From contig NZ_JAVLBN010000005.1 of NCBI RefSeq assembly GCF_031581065.1, forward strand, positions 31,254 to 95,253: a stretch of 64,000 nucleotides of DNA, given 5' to 3'. Made by a program: the position numbers and the translations under genes. The stretch is from Salibacter sp031581065 (GTDB lineage: Bacteria; Bacteroidota; Bacteroidia; Flavobacteriales_G; Salibacteraceae). The notes below the pieces were generated by a model. It worked only from the letters and a program-made list of their open reading frames with translations, did no database searches and had not been told where the DNA came from. Positions within the stretch are counted from its first letter, which is position 1; every line of letters begins with the position of its first letter. This document shows positions 1 to 8,710 of the stretch, in pieces.

Positions 1-527
1 TTCAGTAGAGCGGCTCCGGAAATAATCGCAGTCCCGTGCTGGTCATCGTGCATAACCGGTATATCGAGCTCTTCTTTGAGTTTTTGCTCAATATCAAAAG
101 CTTCAGGAGCTTTGATGTCTTCGAGATTAATCCCTCCAAAAGTTGGTGCTATATTTTTGACCGTTTTCACAAACTCGTCAACATCTTTCGTGTCAACTTC
201 TATATCAAAAACATCAATGTCAGAGAAAATCTTGAAGAGCAACCCTTTTCCTTCCATAACAGGTTTTGATGCTTCTGGACCAATATCTCCAAGTCCCAGC
301 ACAGCTGTGCCGTTACTGATTACAGCCACTAAATTTGCTTTAGCAGTGTATTTAAACACTTTCTCAGGATCTTCGTGTATCTCTTTACAGGGCTCAGCAA
401 CACCTGGCGAATATGCGAGTGATAAATCGCGTTGTGAGTTGTAAGGCTTGCTTGGAATTACCTCAATTTTCCCGGGTTTCCCCTGAGAGTGATAATCGAG
501 AGCTTCTTGTTTTCTGATTTTTACCAT
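1..527 (-). CDS. maeB: NADP-dependent malic enzyme, N-terminal part (runs off window)
   Basis: Decarboxylating malate dehydrogenase (malate to pyruvate plus CO2, NADP-linked in the MaeB type). The minus-strand reading starts at ATG 527 with MVKIRKQEALDYHSQGKPGK and stays open to base 1, giving 175 residues. It holds the malic-enzyme N-terminal domain landmarks: SLAYSPGVAEPC near residue 37, the NGTAVLGLGDIGPEASKPVM segment, GGINLEDIKAP near residue 131, and VMHDDQHGTAII near residue 158. The NAD(P)-binding domain, and the phosphotransacetylase-like C-terminus typical of MaeB, would lie outside the window, so it cannot be said whether that fusion is present. It is divergent from the sirtuin gene across 98 bp. 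Confidence 0.93.
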   Translation of the reverse strand, partial: MVKIRKQEALDYHSQGKPGKIEVIPSKPYNSQRDLSLAYSPGVAEPCKEIHEDPEKVFKYTAKANLVAVISNGTAVLGLGDIGPEASKPVMEGKGLLFKIFSDIDVFDIEVDTKDVDEFVKTVKNIAPTFGGINLEDIKAPEAFDIEQKLKEELDIPVMHDDQHGTAIISGAALL

Positions 528-625
528 AATGAAAAGATTCGCAAAAATGGGCGTAAAAATAAGAAATGATCACACACAAGCACGAGACTTTTCTCTGTTT
601 CGCGATCATCTTGTAAATTAGCACC

Positions 626-1315
626 ATGAGTGATAGAAAAAGAAAGTTGGTTGTGTTTTCAGGAGCCGGCATGAGTGCCGAGAGTGGTATTAGTACATTC
701 CGCGACTCGGGCGGCCTTTGGGAAAAACACAGTATTGAAGAGGTAGCAACTCCACAAGCTTTTGGTCAGAACCCGAAGAAAGTGCTCGATTTCTACAATC
801 AAAGGAGGCGACAACTCTACGAGGTTGAGCCCAACGAGGCGCATTACAAAATAGCAGAACTGGATGAGATGTTTGACACTACTGTCATCACTCAAAATGT
901 AGACAATTTGCACGAGCGAGCGGGATCTGAGAGAGTACTTCATTTACACGGAGAGCTTGACAAAGGCCGGAGCAGTGTTGATGAAACGGTGATTGTGGAT
1001 CTGAAAGGAAAGGATATAAACTTAGGCGACAAAGCACCTGATGGTTCTCAATTACGGCCTCATGTGGTTTGGTTTGGCGAAGCGGTACCTGCAATGAGCG
1101 AAGCGATGGAGGAGGTTCAAAAAGCTGATTTGATGATTGTGGTAGGTACTTCACTTCAGGTTTATCCGGCAGCGGGTTTGGTTGACGTATGCAATCCAGA
1201 CTGCGAAATATATTACATTGACCCTCAAGGCGAACCGTGGCCTAACCCAAATTTAACGGTTATCAAAGAAAAAGCCAGCATTGGGATGAATGAATTAATC
1301 AAAAAAATAAGTTAA
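626..1315 (+). CDS. cobB: NAD-dependent protein deacylase, sirtuin family
   Basis: Sirtuin of 229 residues that removes acyl groups from lysine using NAD+. Landmarks: GAGMSAESGISTFR (13-26), TQNVDNLHERAG (89-100), the catalytic His of LHLHGE (about 108), FGEAVP (150-155) and GTSLQVYPAAGL (174-185). Tyr57 and Arg60 (YNQR) match the Tyr-x-x-Arg pair that marks class III sirtuins preferring succinyl or malonyl lysine, so a desuccinylase is more likely than a plain deacetylase. The two CxxC pairs that normally hold structural zinc are absent after the HGE motif; the only Cys residues are 189 and 193. One GGNTCTGACCR repeat copy (764-773) lies inside, coding Gly-Gln-Asn. Confidence 0.93.
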   Translation: MSDRKRKLVVFSGAGMSAESGISTFRDSGGLWEKHSIEEVATPQAFGQNPKKVLDFYNQRRRQLYEVEPNEAHYKIAELDEMFDTTVITQNVDNLHERAGSERVLHLHGELDKGRSSVDETVIVDLKGKDINLGDKAPDGSQLRPHVVWFGEAVPAMSEAMEEVQKADLMIVVGTSLQVYPAAGLVDVCNPDCEIYYIDPQGEPWPNPNLTVIKEKASIGMNELIKKIS

Positions 1316-1368
1316 TTCAATATTATTGACTAATTTCACCCAATTATTAACCTTAAAATTAAAACTTT

Positions 1369-3390
1369 ATGAACAGAATTTTTTACACTGCAGCTAGTCT
1401 GTTCGCTGTTAGCTTGATGACTTTTTCTGCAAAAAGTCAAACAATAGTTAGCACAAATCCAGAGAACAAAAACTTCGTCCTTGAAGAATACACAGGAGTT
1501 AATTGTCAGTTTTGTCCTGACGGGCATAAAAGAGCTCAAGAAATAAAAGACAGCAATCCAAGTGATGTTGTTTTGATGAACATTCACGTTGGATCTTTTG
1601 CTCCAAACAACCCACCTTACAAAACTCCTTGGGGAGCAGCTATTGACAATCAGGCTGCTGTTACTGGTTACCCGGCAGGTTCCGCAAATAGAAACGACAC
1701 TTTAAACGTTGATTATCAAGCCGGTGGTAGCGCTATGAGTAGAGGTGAATGGGAGAGTGCAGCAACTGAAATACTCGGAGAAACGTCTCCTGTAAACATT
1801 GCTATTGATGCATCCTTAGATACAGCTACGAGAGAGATGACGCTCCTTGTTGAAGTTTATTATACTGGCTCAACAAATAGTCCTGACAAACTAAACATCG
1901 CACTTCTTCAAAACAATGTTAAAGGTCCTCAAATTGATGGTGGAAATTTCTATCCAGAAATGAAGTATCCTGATGGCGATTATAATCACATGCATATGTT
2001 GAGAGAGTTGCTGACAGGACAATGGGGAGTTGACTTAAACAACACAAGTCAAAACACCTTTTGGGACTCGACTATTACATACACAATCCCTAATAGCTAT
2101 CACGGTTTACCAGTAAGCTTATTAGACATGGAAGTTGCAGCATTTATCTCTGACGGACAAGAAAATATCTACACCGGTACACAAGAATTTCTAATTCCAT
2201 CTAATTTAAGTTGGGATATGGAATTAACTTCGAGTTCTTCTGTTGATGATTTCTGTTCTTCAACTACTGATGCTCAAATTAATATCAGCAATACCGGAAA
2301 CTCTACTATTATATCCTTTGATATGAGTTACAGCGTTAACGGAAACACAAATAACACATCTTATTCAGGTTCTATAGCTCCAGGAAGTTCAGATGTTATT
2401 AATGTAAACGGAATAAGCCTAAACCAGGGGGCTAACACTATAGCATTTTCAGCGCCTTCAAATGTTAATAACGGTTCACTTTATAACCCATCTGCTTCTG
2501 GATTTTTAGCTAAACCTGATAATATTGAAGTGATTCGTGCGACTAGTGACAATTCTCTTCCTTACAATGAGGACTTTGAAAGTGGTCAAAATGGCTCAAC
2601 AGCACCATCGCTATACGACTACAGCCGTGATGGAAGACCTATGTATGTTGTAGATAACCAGGTTGGTGGTTCATCTGTAACATGGAATCTTGGAGCTTAT
2701 GAAGACTCCCCTAATTCTTACAGGTTTAGAATGTACTCTTTCCCACCCGGTGATGAAGCATCAATCATCTCAGATAACTATGACTTCTCATCAACAGTCA
2801 ACACAAAGTTGAAGTTTGATTATGCCTACGGTCAATTGAGCGCAAATGACAACAGTCAACTAGTCATTGAAGCTTCAACTGATTGTGGAGCAACCTGGTC
2901 ATCAGCGTGGTCGTCTTCAGGAAGTAATCTCGCTACTGTTAGTCCAGACAATCAAAATGTATTTTACCCCAGAGAAGCTGATTGGGATTCAACTGAAGTA
3001 GATTTATCTGCTTACGATGGGGAGCCGAATGTAATGTTCAGAGTTAAAGTTGTAGCAGATGCAGGTAACTGCATTTACATCGATAACTTGAATATTAATG
3101 GTACACCAGTTGGAAAAGAAGAACTTTCTTCTTTTTCAGAAAGTTCAATTTTCCCAAATCCAACGAGCGGAAATACGAACTTGAGTATTACTTCAGAAAA
3201 GCAAGAATCCATCAATATCACTATTTATGATATTTCAGGAAAAGAAGTATTAAATACTGGGAACAGAAGCCTCAATAAAGGCACAAATCAAGTACTATTG
3301 AGAACTGAGTCTCTTGAGGCAGGAATGTATCAAGTTGCTATTAAATCAGATAATAGTCAAACAACTGTCAAAAGACTTATTGTTAAATAG
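1369..3390 (+). CDS. Secreted Omp28-like CxxC protein with T9SS sorting domain
   Basis: Predicted T9SS cargo of 673 residues. A signal peptide (about 1-23, ending AKSQ) is followed by an Omp28-related thioredoxin-like region beginning EEYTGVNCQFCPDGH (CQFC near residues 46-49). A jelly-roll, choice-of-anchor-J-like region spans about 395-585 (YNEDFESGQNG onward). The C-terminal sorting domain has the SIFPNPTSG start and ends GMYQVAIKSDNSQTTVKRLIVK-like. The fold assignment of the middle is by pattern only. First of three Omp28-like genes on this strand; a strong terminator follows at 3422-3451. Function is unknown; the CxxC suggests a thiol or metal role at the cell surface. Confidence 0.85.
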   Translation: MNRIFYTAASLFAVSLMTFSAKSQTIVSTNPENKNFVLEEYTGVNCQFCPDGHKRAQEIKDSNPSDVVLMNIHVGSFAPNNPPYKTPWGAAIDNQAAVTGYPAGSANRNDTLNVDYQAGGSAMSRGEWESAATEILGETSPVNIAIDASLDTATREMTLLVEVYYTGSTNSPDKLNIALLQNNVKGPQIDGGNFYPEMKYPDGDYNHMHMLRELLTGQWGVDLNNTSQNTFWDSTITYTIPNSYHGLPVSLLDMEVAAFISDGQENIYTGTQEFLIPSNLSWDMELTSSSSVDDFCSSTTDAQINISNTGNSTIISFDMSYSVNGNTNNTSYSGSIAPGSSDVINVNGISLNQGANTIAFSAPSNVNNGSLYNPSASGFLAKPDNIEVIRATSDNSLPYNEDFESGQNGSTAPSLYDYSRDGRPMYVVDNQVGGSSVTWNLGAYEDSPNSYRFRMYSFPPGDEASIISDNYDFSSTVNTKLKFDYAYGQLSANDNSQLVIEASTDCGATWSSAWSSSGSNLATVSPDNQNVFYPREADWDSTEVDLSAYDGEPNVMFRVKVVADAGNCIYIDNLNINGTPVGKEELSSFSESSIFPNPTSGNTNLSITSEKQESINITIYDISGKEVLNTGNRSLNKGTNQVLLRTESLEAGMYQVAIKSDNSQTTVKRLIVK

Positions 3391-3421
3391 TTCTGAATTA
3401 ACTTATTATTTCAAAAAAAGA

Positions 3422-3451
3422 AGCTGTCTCATAACTGAGGCAGCTTTTTTT
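3422..3451 (+). terminator. Intrinsic terminator after the 1369-3390 gene
   Basis: AGCTGTCTC (3422-3430), 6-nt loop, GAGGCAGCT (3437-3445) with one G-T pair, followed by a T run to 3451. It lies 32 bp past the stop codon. Confidence 0.85.
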
Positions 3452-3459
3452 GCTTTAAG

Positions 3460-3496
3460 TGTCTCGTCCTGAAATAGCGTTACACAAAAATGTAAC
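3460..3496. other. Possible IS-end remnant / small hairpin
   Basis: In the 264-bp gap 3391-3654, the segment starting TGTCTCGTCCTGAAATAGCG (3460-3479) resembles terminal sequences I associate with IS3-type elements of Bacteroidota, and GTTACA/TGTAAC (3479-3496) can form a hairpin. There is no transposase or second end nearby. The recognition is from memory and weak. The rest of the gap holds two terminators and nothing else I can identify. Confidence 0.2.
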
Positions 3497-3597
3497 TACA
3501 TGACCGCAAGTAAACAAAATGAATACATCTATTCTAAGTGCTTTTATTTTTAGCTTTTTACATCTATGTTATACCTGCAATCAAAATGGAAGAGGAA

Positions 3598-3632
3598 TAA
3601 AAAAGCCTGCCCTCAAATGAGAACAGGCTTTT
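3598..3632 (-). terminator. Intrinsic terminator after the 3655-4362 gene
   Basis: AAAAGCCTG (3601-3609) pairs with CAGGCTTTT (3624-3632). On the minus strand the hairpin is followed by a U run (complement of the A run from 3598). It lies 22 bp past the minus-strand stop. Confidence 0.8.
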
Positions 3633-3654
3633 CCAGGTAATTGAGTAACGTTAA

Positions 3655-4362
3655 TTATCTAACAATTAATTTTTCGTTCAGTAAGTCTTCTCCTGCAGTT
3701 CTTAGATTTAAAAAGTAAATTCCACCGTTTAAATCACTTGTTGAGATTTCAAATTGACTCGTATTTATGCGGCCAGATTTAACCCGTTTACCAACTACGT
3801 TAAACAAATCATATTCAATTGATTCATATTTTTTATTGTTTAGAACCTGAACATTTACAATATCTGAAGTTGGATTTGGAAAAACAGATATTTCCTCTTC
3901 ACTCAAAGACACTGCATTTACACTATTAGCAGGTTCAGCTGCAAATGTCAGCGTATCGTATATTCTGTCTGTAATGTTTTCAACTACAATTTTCCACTCT
4001 GCGTATTTTTGCGGTTCTGAACCGGGATCAACTATCAAATACCATGCAGCATTTGGCCCTCCAGAACTCATTGTTGGGCAAGACATTCCACCCTGAGTAA
4101 CCTGGTCAATAGGAGCAAAATCATTAGTATAACATGTATTACATTCACAAAACTGAATTGACCAGTTATCGTCCAAATCATTAGAAACTAATTCCCACTC
4201 CATGTCAATATCGTACATGGTATTGTTGTATATTTCAATAGTTGCTTTATTATCCTTGCCCGGTTCCATCTGCAGAGAAACCTCCTTGGAAGAAAACGTC
4301 AACTGAGCAAATGAAATGTTCACGAAAGCAACAGCAACTAAAATTAAAACTAAATTTTTCAT
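3655..4362 (-). CDS. Small secreted protein with T9SS sorting domain
   Basis: Protein of 235 residues: signal peptide about 1-19 (MKNLVLILVAVAFVNISFAQ), a beta-rich domain of about 120 residues with three clustered cysteines (FCECNTC near 91-97) and another in SCPTM, then a type A sorting domain starting VFPNPTSD near residue 161 and ending LNEKLIVR. The N-terminal domain resembles a small Ig/transglutaminase-accessory type beta domain in spacing, but I do not recognise a named family. It is divergent from the 4487 gene and convergent with the 1369 gene. Probably surface-attached through the sorting domain. Confidence 0.8.
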   Translation of the reverse strand: MKNLVLILVAVAFVNISFAQLTFSSKEVSLQMEPGKDNKATIEIYNNTMYDIDMEWELVSNDLDDNWSIQFCECNTCYTNDFAPIDQVTQGGMSCPTMSSGGPNAAWYLIVDPGSEPQKYAEWKIVVENITDRIYDTLTFAAEPANSVNAVSLSEEEISVFPNPTSDIVNVQVLNNKKYESIEYDLFNVVGKRVKSGRINTSQFEISTSDLNGGIYFLNLRTAGEDLLNEKLIVR

Positions 4363-4425
4363 AACACTTGTATTTATTTATACAACATAATTAAAAACTT
4401 GTTGAAATGATTTATCAAAATCAAA

Positions 4426-4457
4426 TTGATGTATTAGTAAAAATAACATTATATTAG
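4426..4457 (+). promoter_or_regulatory. Candidate promoter for the 4487 gene
   Basis: TTG (4426-4428), 21 bp, TATATTAG (4450-4457). This is one mismatch from the Bacteroidota -7 consensus TAnnTTTG, 29 bp upstream of the start codon. Confidence 0.35.
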
Positions 4458-4486
4458 CTGAATATTAATTACTAAAATTCAAATGT

Positions 4487-6403
4487 ATGAAGAAATTATT
4501 ACTCTATGGAGCTTTAATGGTTGCTTTCTCATTTGCTCAGGGGCAAACAACACATTATTTTGAGGACTTCTCCTCAGCATCCAATAATGCCATACCTTCA
4601 AACATGACATCGATAGATGCTGATGGCGATGGTAACGACTGGTTAACTACTGACTACGGTGATGGTCAGGGTAATGTTGCAACATCTGAATCATGGCAAA
4701 GTGGCACAGGCCCTTTGACACCTGATAACTGGCTGATCACACCAGCGATAGATCTATCTAATGCTTCTGGCACGATTTCATTATCATGGTTAGTAAAAGG
4801 GCAAGACCAAAACTGGGCAGATGAAAATTACACCGTTTATGTTTCAACTGGAAACACAACGAATGATTTCACCTCATCTTCCACTACCTTTAATGAAATA
4901 GTTGGATCATCAAATGATGAATATTTGGTTAGATCGCTTGATGTTTCTTCTTACGCAGGTCAATCAATTTATGTTGCTTTTAGACACCATAACGTTTCAG
5001 ATCAGTATAGACTTAACATTGATGACATATCTGTAAAAACATTGGCTCCAGTCGAGGTTTCTTTGGAGTCTGTTGATATTAATGATAGAGGTGTAGATGG
5101 TGATGTTGTTGATATTTCAGGAACGATCAAAAATAACGGATCCTCTACAATCAACTCTGTTGAAGTTACCTGGACAGACGGAACAAACTCATACACTGAT
5201 AATATTACAGGATTGTCAATTGCTTCTTATCAGGAGTATGATTTTACTCATTCTGATCAGTTAAGCATAACAGGAGGAGAAACGTACAACATTGATGTAT
5301 CAATTTCAGTTGATAATGATGCAGACAACACTAATAATGAGATCACCGGTTCTGCTGTTTTTGGACTGATGTTTGAATCTGACAATACTGTAGTCATCGA
5401 AGAAGGAACTGGCACATGGTGCGGATGGTGTCCTAGAGGTGAAATAGCTATGAACTATATGTACAATAACTATGCTGATCAAGGTTTTATTGGTATTGCA
5501 GTTCACAACAATGACCCAATGGTAGTAACAGAATACGATAATGGCTCGGCTTTCACCGGATTCCCTGGCATGCACATTAATCGCTCAATTCTTGGAGCAG
5601 GTGTGAGTCAAAATAACATGGAGTCTGCTTACAACCAATTTATGGATAGATTAGCACTTGCCGAAATGGACATTGCTGATGCATACATTACTACAGACTC
5701 CAATATTAAAGTAATTTTAGTTTCTCAGTTTGCAGCTAACCTCTCTGATGAATACCGTTACGCAGTTGTTATTATGGAAGATGATGTTACAGGTACTTCA
5801 AGCGGCTACGCTCAGGTAAATTACTATGCTGGTGGAGCAAATGGAGCTATGGGCGGTTATGAAAATATGCCTGACCCTGTTCCAGCAGCTGATATGACTT
5901 ATAATCACGTTGGCCGTATGCTAATGGGTGGCTACAACGGAGAACCAGGAAGTATTTCTTCTCCAATCACTGCCAATGATTATAATGTCCATGAATTTGA
6001 AGAGCCTATTGCAGGTGATATTGATGATCCTTCAAAATTAACTGCTGTGGGAATGATTATTGAAACAGCAACAGGTGAAATTGTAAACGCTAACAAAAGA
6101 AAAGTTAGCACTAACGGACCATCATCTGTTGAGAAGTTGGAGACATCCAATTCATTCAACCTCTACCCTAACCCAACAAACGGTAACGCCAAGTTGAGTA
6201 TCGTTGCTTCTGAAAGTGATGAGTTCAATGTTACAGTTTACGATGTTACGGGTAAACAAGTGATGAATATGCCACGTGTTGCTGTTCAACAAGGCAACAA
6301 TCTTGTTCAACTTCAAACTGCTGATTTGAATAGTGGCATGTATTATGTATCAATTACTTCAAATGATGGGGCAAGAACTGTAAAGCCATTAGTTATTGAA
6401 TAA
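4487..6403 (+). CDS. Secreted choice-of-anchor-J / Omp28-like CxxC protein with T9SS sorting domain
   Basis: Protein of 638 residues. Signal peptide about 1-19 (ending AQGQ); a choice-of-anchor-J/MAM-like jelly roll about 22-185 (HYFEDFSSAS, then WLITPAIDLS); a CARDB-like beta domain about 190-290 (ISGTIKNNGSSTINSVEVTW); an Omp28-like thioredoxin-fold region from about 300 with EEGTGTWCGWCPRGE (CGWC, thioredoxin-type spacing with preceding Trp); and a C-terminal sorting domain from LYPNPTNGN. It has the same part list as the 1369 gene in a different order, so the two are paralogues or shuffled relatives. Terminator at 6435-6466. The WCGWC motif makes a surface thiol-disulfide activity plausible but unproven. 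Confidence 0.85.
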   Translation: MKKLLLYGALMVAFSFAQGQTTHYFEDFSSASNNAIPSNMTSIDADGDGNDWLTTDYGDGQGNVATSESWQSGTGPLTPDNWLITPAIDLSNASGTISLSWLVKGQDQNWADENYTVYVSTGNTTNDFTSSSTTFNEIVGSSNDEYLVRSLDVSSYAGQSIYVAFRHHNVSDQYRLNIDDISVKTLAPVEVSLESVDINDRGVDGDVVDISGTIKNNGSSTINSVEVTWTDGTNSYTDNITGLSIASYQEYDFTHSDQLSITGGETYNIDVSISVDNDADNTNNEITGSAVFGLMFESDNTVVIEEGTGTWCGWCPRGEIAMNYMYNNYADQGFIGIAVHNNDPMVVTEYDNGSAFTGFPGMHINRSILGAGVSQNNMESAYNQFMDRLALAEMDIADAYITTDSNIKVILVSQFAANLSDEYRYAVVIMEDDVTGTSSGYAQVNYYAGGANGAMGGYENMPDPVPAADMTYNHVGRMLMGGYNGEPGSISSPITANDYNVHEFEEPIAGDIDDPSKLTAVGMIIETATGEIVNANKRKVSTNGPSSVEKLETSNSFNLYPNPTNGNAKLSIVASESDEFNVTVYDVTGKQVMNMPRVAVQQGNNLVQLQTADLNSGMYYVSITSNDGARTVKPLVIE

Positions 6404-6434
6404 ATTTTCTAAATTTACAGCCTAATTTATAATG

Positions 6435-6466
6435 AACTGCCCGATCTTTTTCGGGCAGTTTTTATT
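6435..6466 (+). terminator. Intrinsic terminator after the 4487-6403 gene
   Basis: AACTGCCCGA (6435-6444), loop TCTTTT, TCGGGCAGTT (6451-6460), then T-rich tail. It sits 31 bp past the stop and just before the 6482 gene, so the thioredoxin gene either uses read-through or its own promoter. Confidence 0.88.
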
Positions 6467-6481
6467 TAAATCAACTCGGTT

Positions 6482-7000
6482 ATGAAAAGATTACTTTCTC
6501 TCACAGCATTACTCTTATTTGTATCTGTATCCTTTGCTCAAATCAAAGGACGTGAGGTGCCATCTGTCAAAATCAAAAACCTCGACTTCGAACACGTCAA
6601 TACGGCTGATGTCATTCAAAATGGTGGCGACCCAATTATCATCTCTTTTTGGGCTACATGGTGCAGTCCATGCAAACGCGAGCTTAATTCAATTAGAGAC
6701 ATGTACCCCGACTGGCAGGCTGAAACGGGCGTCAAGCTTGTAGCAGTTTCAATCGATGATGCAAGAAACATCAATAAGGTCCCTACTTATGTTTACGGAC
6801 AAGGATGGGAATACGATGTCCTTTTAGATCCTAACGGTGATTTTAAAAGAGCGATGAACGTCAACAACGTGCCTCACACATTCTTAATCGATGGTAATGG
6901 TAAAGTAGTTTGGCATCACAACTCTTACCAACCAGGTGATGAAGAAGAACTGTACAGATTAGTTCAAGCTCTTTCAAATGGTGAAGAATTAGAACATTAA
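6482..7000 (+). CDS. TlpA-family periplasmic thioredoxin-like protein
   Basis: Thiol-disulfide oxidoreductase of 172 residues with a signal peptide (about 1-19, ending SFAQ). The active site is FWATWCSPCKRE (WCSPC near residues 59-63), followed by the TlpA/AhpC-TSA features VAVSIDD (about 95-101) and the cis-Pro element NNVPHTFLIDGNGKVVW (about 127-143). It likely keeps periplasmic cysteines reduced. It precedes the DUF6029-like barrel (27 bp gap) and the Omp28 lipoprotein, and lies among three CxxC-bearing Omp28-like proteins that are possible partners. Confidence 0.9.
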   Translation: MKRLLSLTALLLFVSVSFAQIKGREVPSVKIKNLDFEHVNTADVIQNGGDPIIISFWATWCSPCKRELNSIRDMYPDWQAETGVKLVAVSIDDARNINKVPTYVYGQGWEYDVLLDPNGDFKRAMNVNNVPHTFLIDGNGKVVWHHNSYQPGDEEELYRLVQALSNGEELEH

Positions 7001-7027
7001 TCTAACTCTACTAAAAAAAACATCGTC

Positions 7028-8707
7028 ATGAAGGCCCCTCTCAAGATCCTCGCAGCAGCAATTCTGTTTCCGGTTCTGACCAATGCCCAGCTCAACAAGC
7101 AGGAGGATTTAGGCAGAATTACAGGTAACTTTGAAGGAATTGGACAATATTACACTTACGATCCTGATATTGGCACGCCACGAGTCCCTGAGAAAATCCT
7201 TTTCAATGGATTTAGTAATATCAATTATACAAGAGGTGATTTTAGAGCAGGTGTTCGTTACGAAACCTACCAGAATGTACTTTTGGGTTTTAGCCCCCTC
7301 TACGAAGGAAGTGGCTTAACTTACCGCTATGCCGGCTACTCTGTTGGAGACCTGGACGTTACAGTTGGTAATTTTTACGAACAGTTTGGTAATGGTCAGA
7401 TCCTGAGAGCATACGAAGAGCGATCACTGGGAATCGATAACGCTTTTGACGGTGCCCGAATGAAATACAATACAAACGGTGTTTATTTAACTGCTCTCAT
7501 AGGAAAACAACGGTGGTACTTCGATAAAGGCCCCGGAATTGTTAGAGCCGGTGATGCTGAAGTAAACCTGAACGAACTTTTAGGATCAGTACTGAACGGA
7601 CCAACACGCATTACACTTGGAGGTAGCGTTGTGAGCAAATATCAGGAAGATAACAACATCAATCTAACACTACCTGAAAATACATTAGCTTACGGTGGAC
7701 GATTCCTACTACAACACAAAACACTCTCACTCAGCGGTGAATATACTTACAAGTTCAACGACCCCAATGCCGATAACGGCTACATCTATCAAACCGGAGA
7801 AATGTTATCTGTTTCTGCGTCATACGCGAGAAAAGGACTGGGAATCAATTTGAGTGCTCACACATTAGACAACATGTTCTTTCGGTCAGATCGCAACAAC
7901 TCCTCCCAATTCCAGGATTTGTTCATCAACTACATCCCGGCTCTGACCAAGCAGCACACCTACAACTTAATGGCAACTCTCTACCCTTATGCCACACAGC
8001 CAAATGGTGAAATGGCATTCCAGGCTGATATTGTTGGCCGACTCAAACGCGGAACATGGTACGGAGGTAAATACGGAACTTCAATTAATGTAAATTACTC
8101 TATTGCCACAGCTGTAGAAAGGACTCCCGTTGAAGACGTAGATCCGGATCTTGAAGGTCAAAGAACAGGACACCGTTATAATCTCTTTAAACCCGGCACT
8201 GATGAAAATGGAGATATTGATCAATATTTTGGTGATTTCAATATTGAGGTAACACGTAAATTAAGTAAAAAGTGGAAAACAAAAGTCACCTATCAACACC
8301 TAGTTTACAACCAGGAGGTAATAGAAGGAAAACCGGGAGTTCCAAATGTTGTTGCAAATCTTGGAGTTATTGAAGGACTCTATAAAATCAATTCAAAAAA
8401 CGCGATTAGAACAGAGTTTCAAGGCCTCTTTACCGAACAGGATAAAGGAGACTGGGCTACCGTTGTTATCGAATATACACGTTCTCCACACTGGTTCGTT
8501 TCAGTAATGGATCAATACAACTATGGAAATAGTGATGAAGAGAAACGACTTCACTATCCTAACGTTAATGTAGGATATATACAAGGTCCAACGCGCATTA
8601 CACTCGGTTACGGAAGACAGCGTGAAGGAATATTTTGTGTGGGCGGTGTATGCCGAAGAGTTCCTGCATCAAATGGAGCTACTATAAGTGTATCAACAAC
8701 ATTCTAA
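7028..8707 (+). CDS. Outer-membrane beta-barrel protein, DUF6029-like
   Basis: Protein of 559 residues with signal peptide (about 1-20, ending TNAQ) and alternating aromatic/glycine beta strands throughout. It ends in NGATISVSTTF, a terminal Phe as expected for Bam-inserted barrels. The N-terminal stretch (GNFEGIGQYYTYDP, NINYTRGDFRAGVRYETYQN, GNFYEQFGNGQILRAYEER) matches what I recall of the Bacteroidota family DUF6029; that name is from memory. CVGGVC near residue 538 is a late cysteine pair. It is coupled to the Omp28 lipoprotein by a 3-bp gap. Two repeat copies lie inside (7072, in the signal-peptide codons, and 7939). Function is unknown, possibly a surface partner of the downstream lipoprotein. 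Confidence 0.75.
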   Translation: MKAPLKILAAAILFPVLTNAQLNKQEDLGRITGNFEGIGQYYTYDPDIGTPRVPEKILFNGFSNINYTRGDFRAGVRYETYQNVLLGFSPLYEGSGLTYRYAGYSVGDLDVTVGNFYEQFGNGQILRAYEERSLGIDNAFDGARMKYNTNGVYLTALIGKQRWYFDKGPGIVRAGDAEVNLNELLGSVLNGPTRITLGGSVVSKYQEDNNINLTLPENTLAYGGRFLLQHKTLSLSGEYTYKFNDPNADNGYIYQTGEMLSVSASYARKGLGINLSAHTLDNMFFRSDRNNSSQFQDLFINYIPALTKQHTYNLMATLYPYATQPNGEMAFQADIVGRLKRGTWYGGKYGTSINVNYSIATAVERTPVEDVDPDLEGQRTGHRYNLFKPGTDENGDIDQYFGDFNIEVTRKLSKKWKTKVTYQHLVYNQEVIEGKPGVPNVVANLGVIEGLYKINSKNAIRTEFQGLFTEQDKGDWATVVIEYTRSPHWFVSVMDQYNYGNSDEEKRLHYPNVNVGYIQGPTRITLGYGRQREGIFCVGGVCRRVPASNGATISVSTTF

Positions 8708-8710
8708 GTT

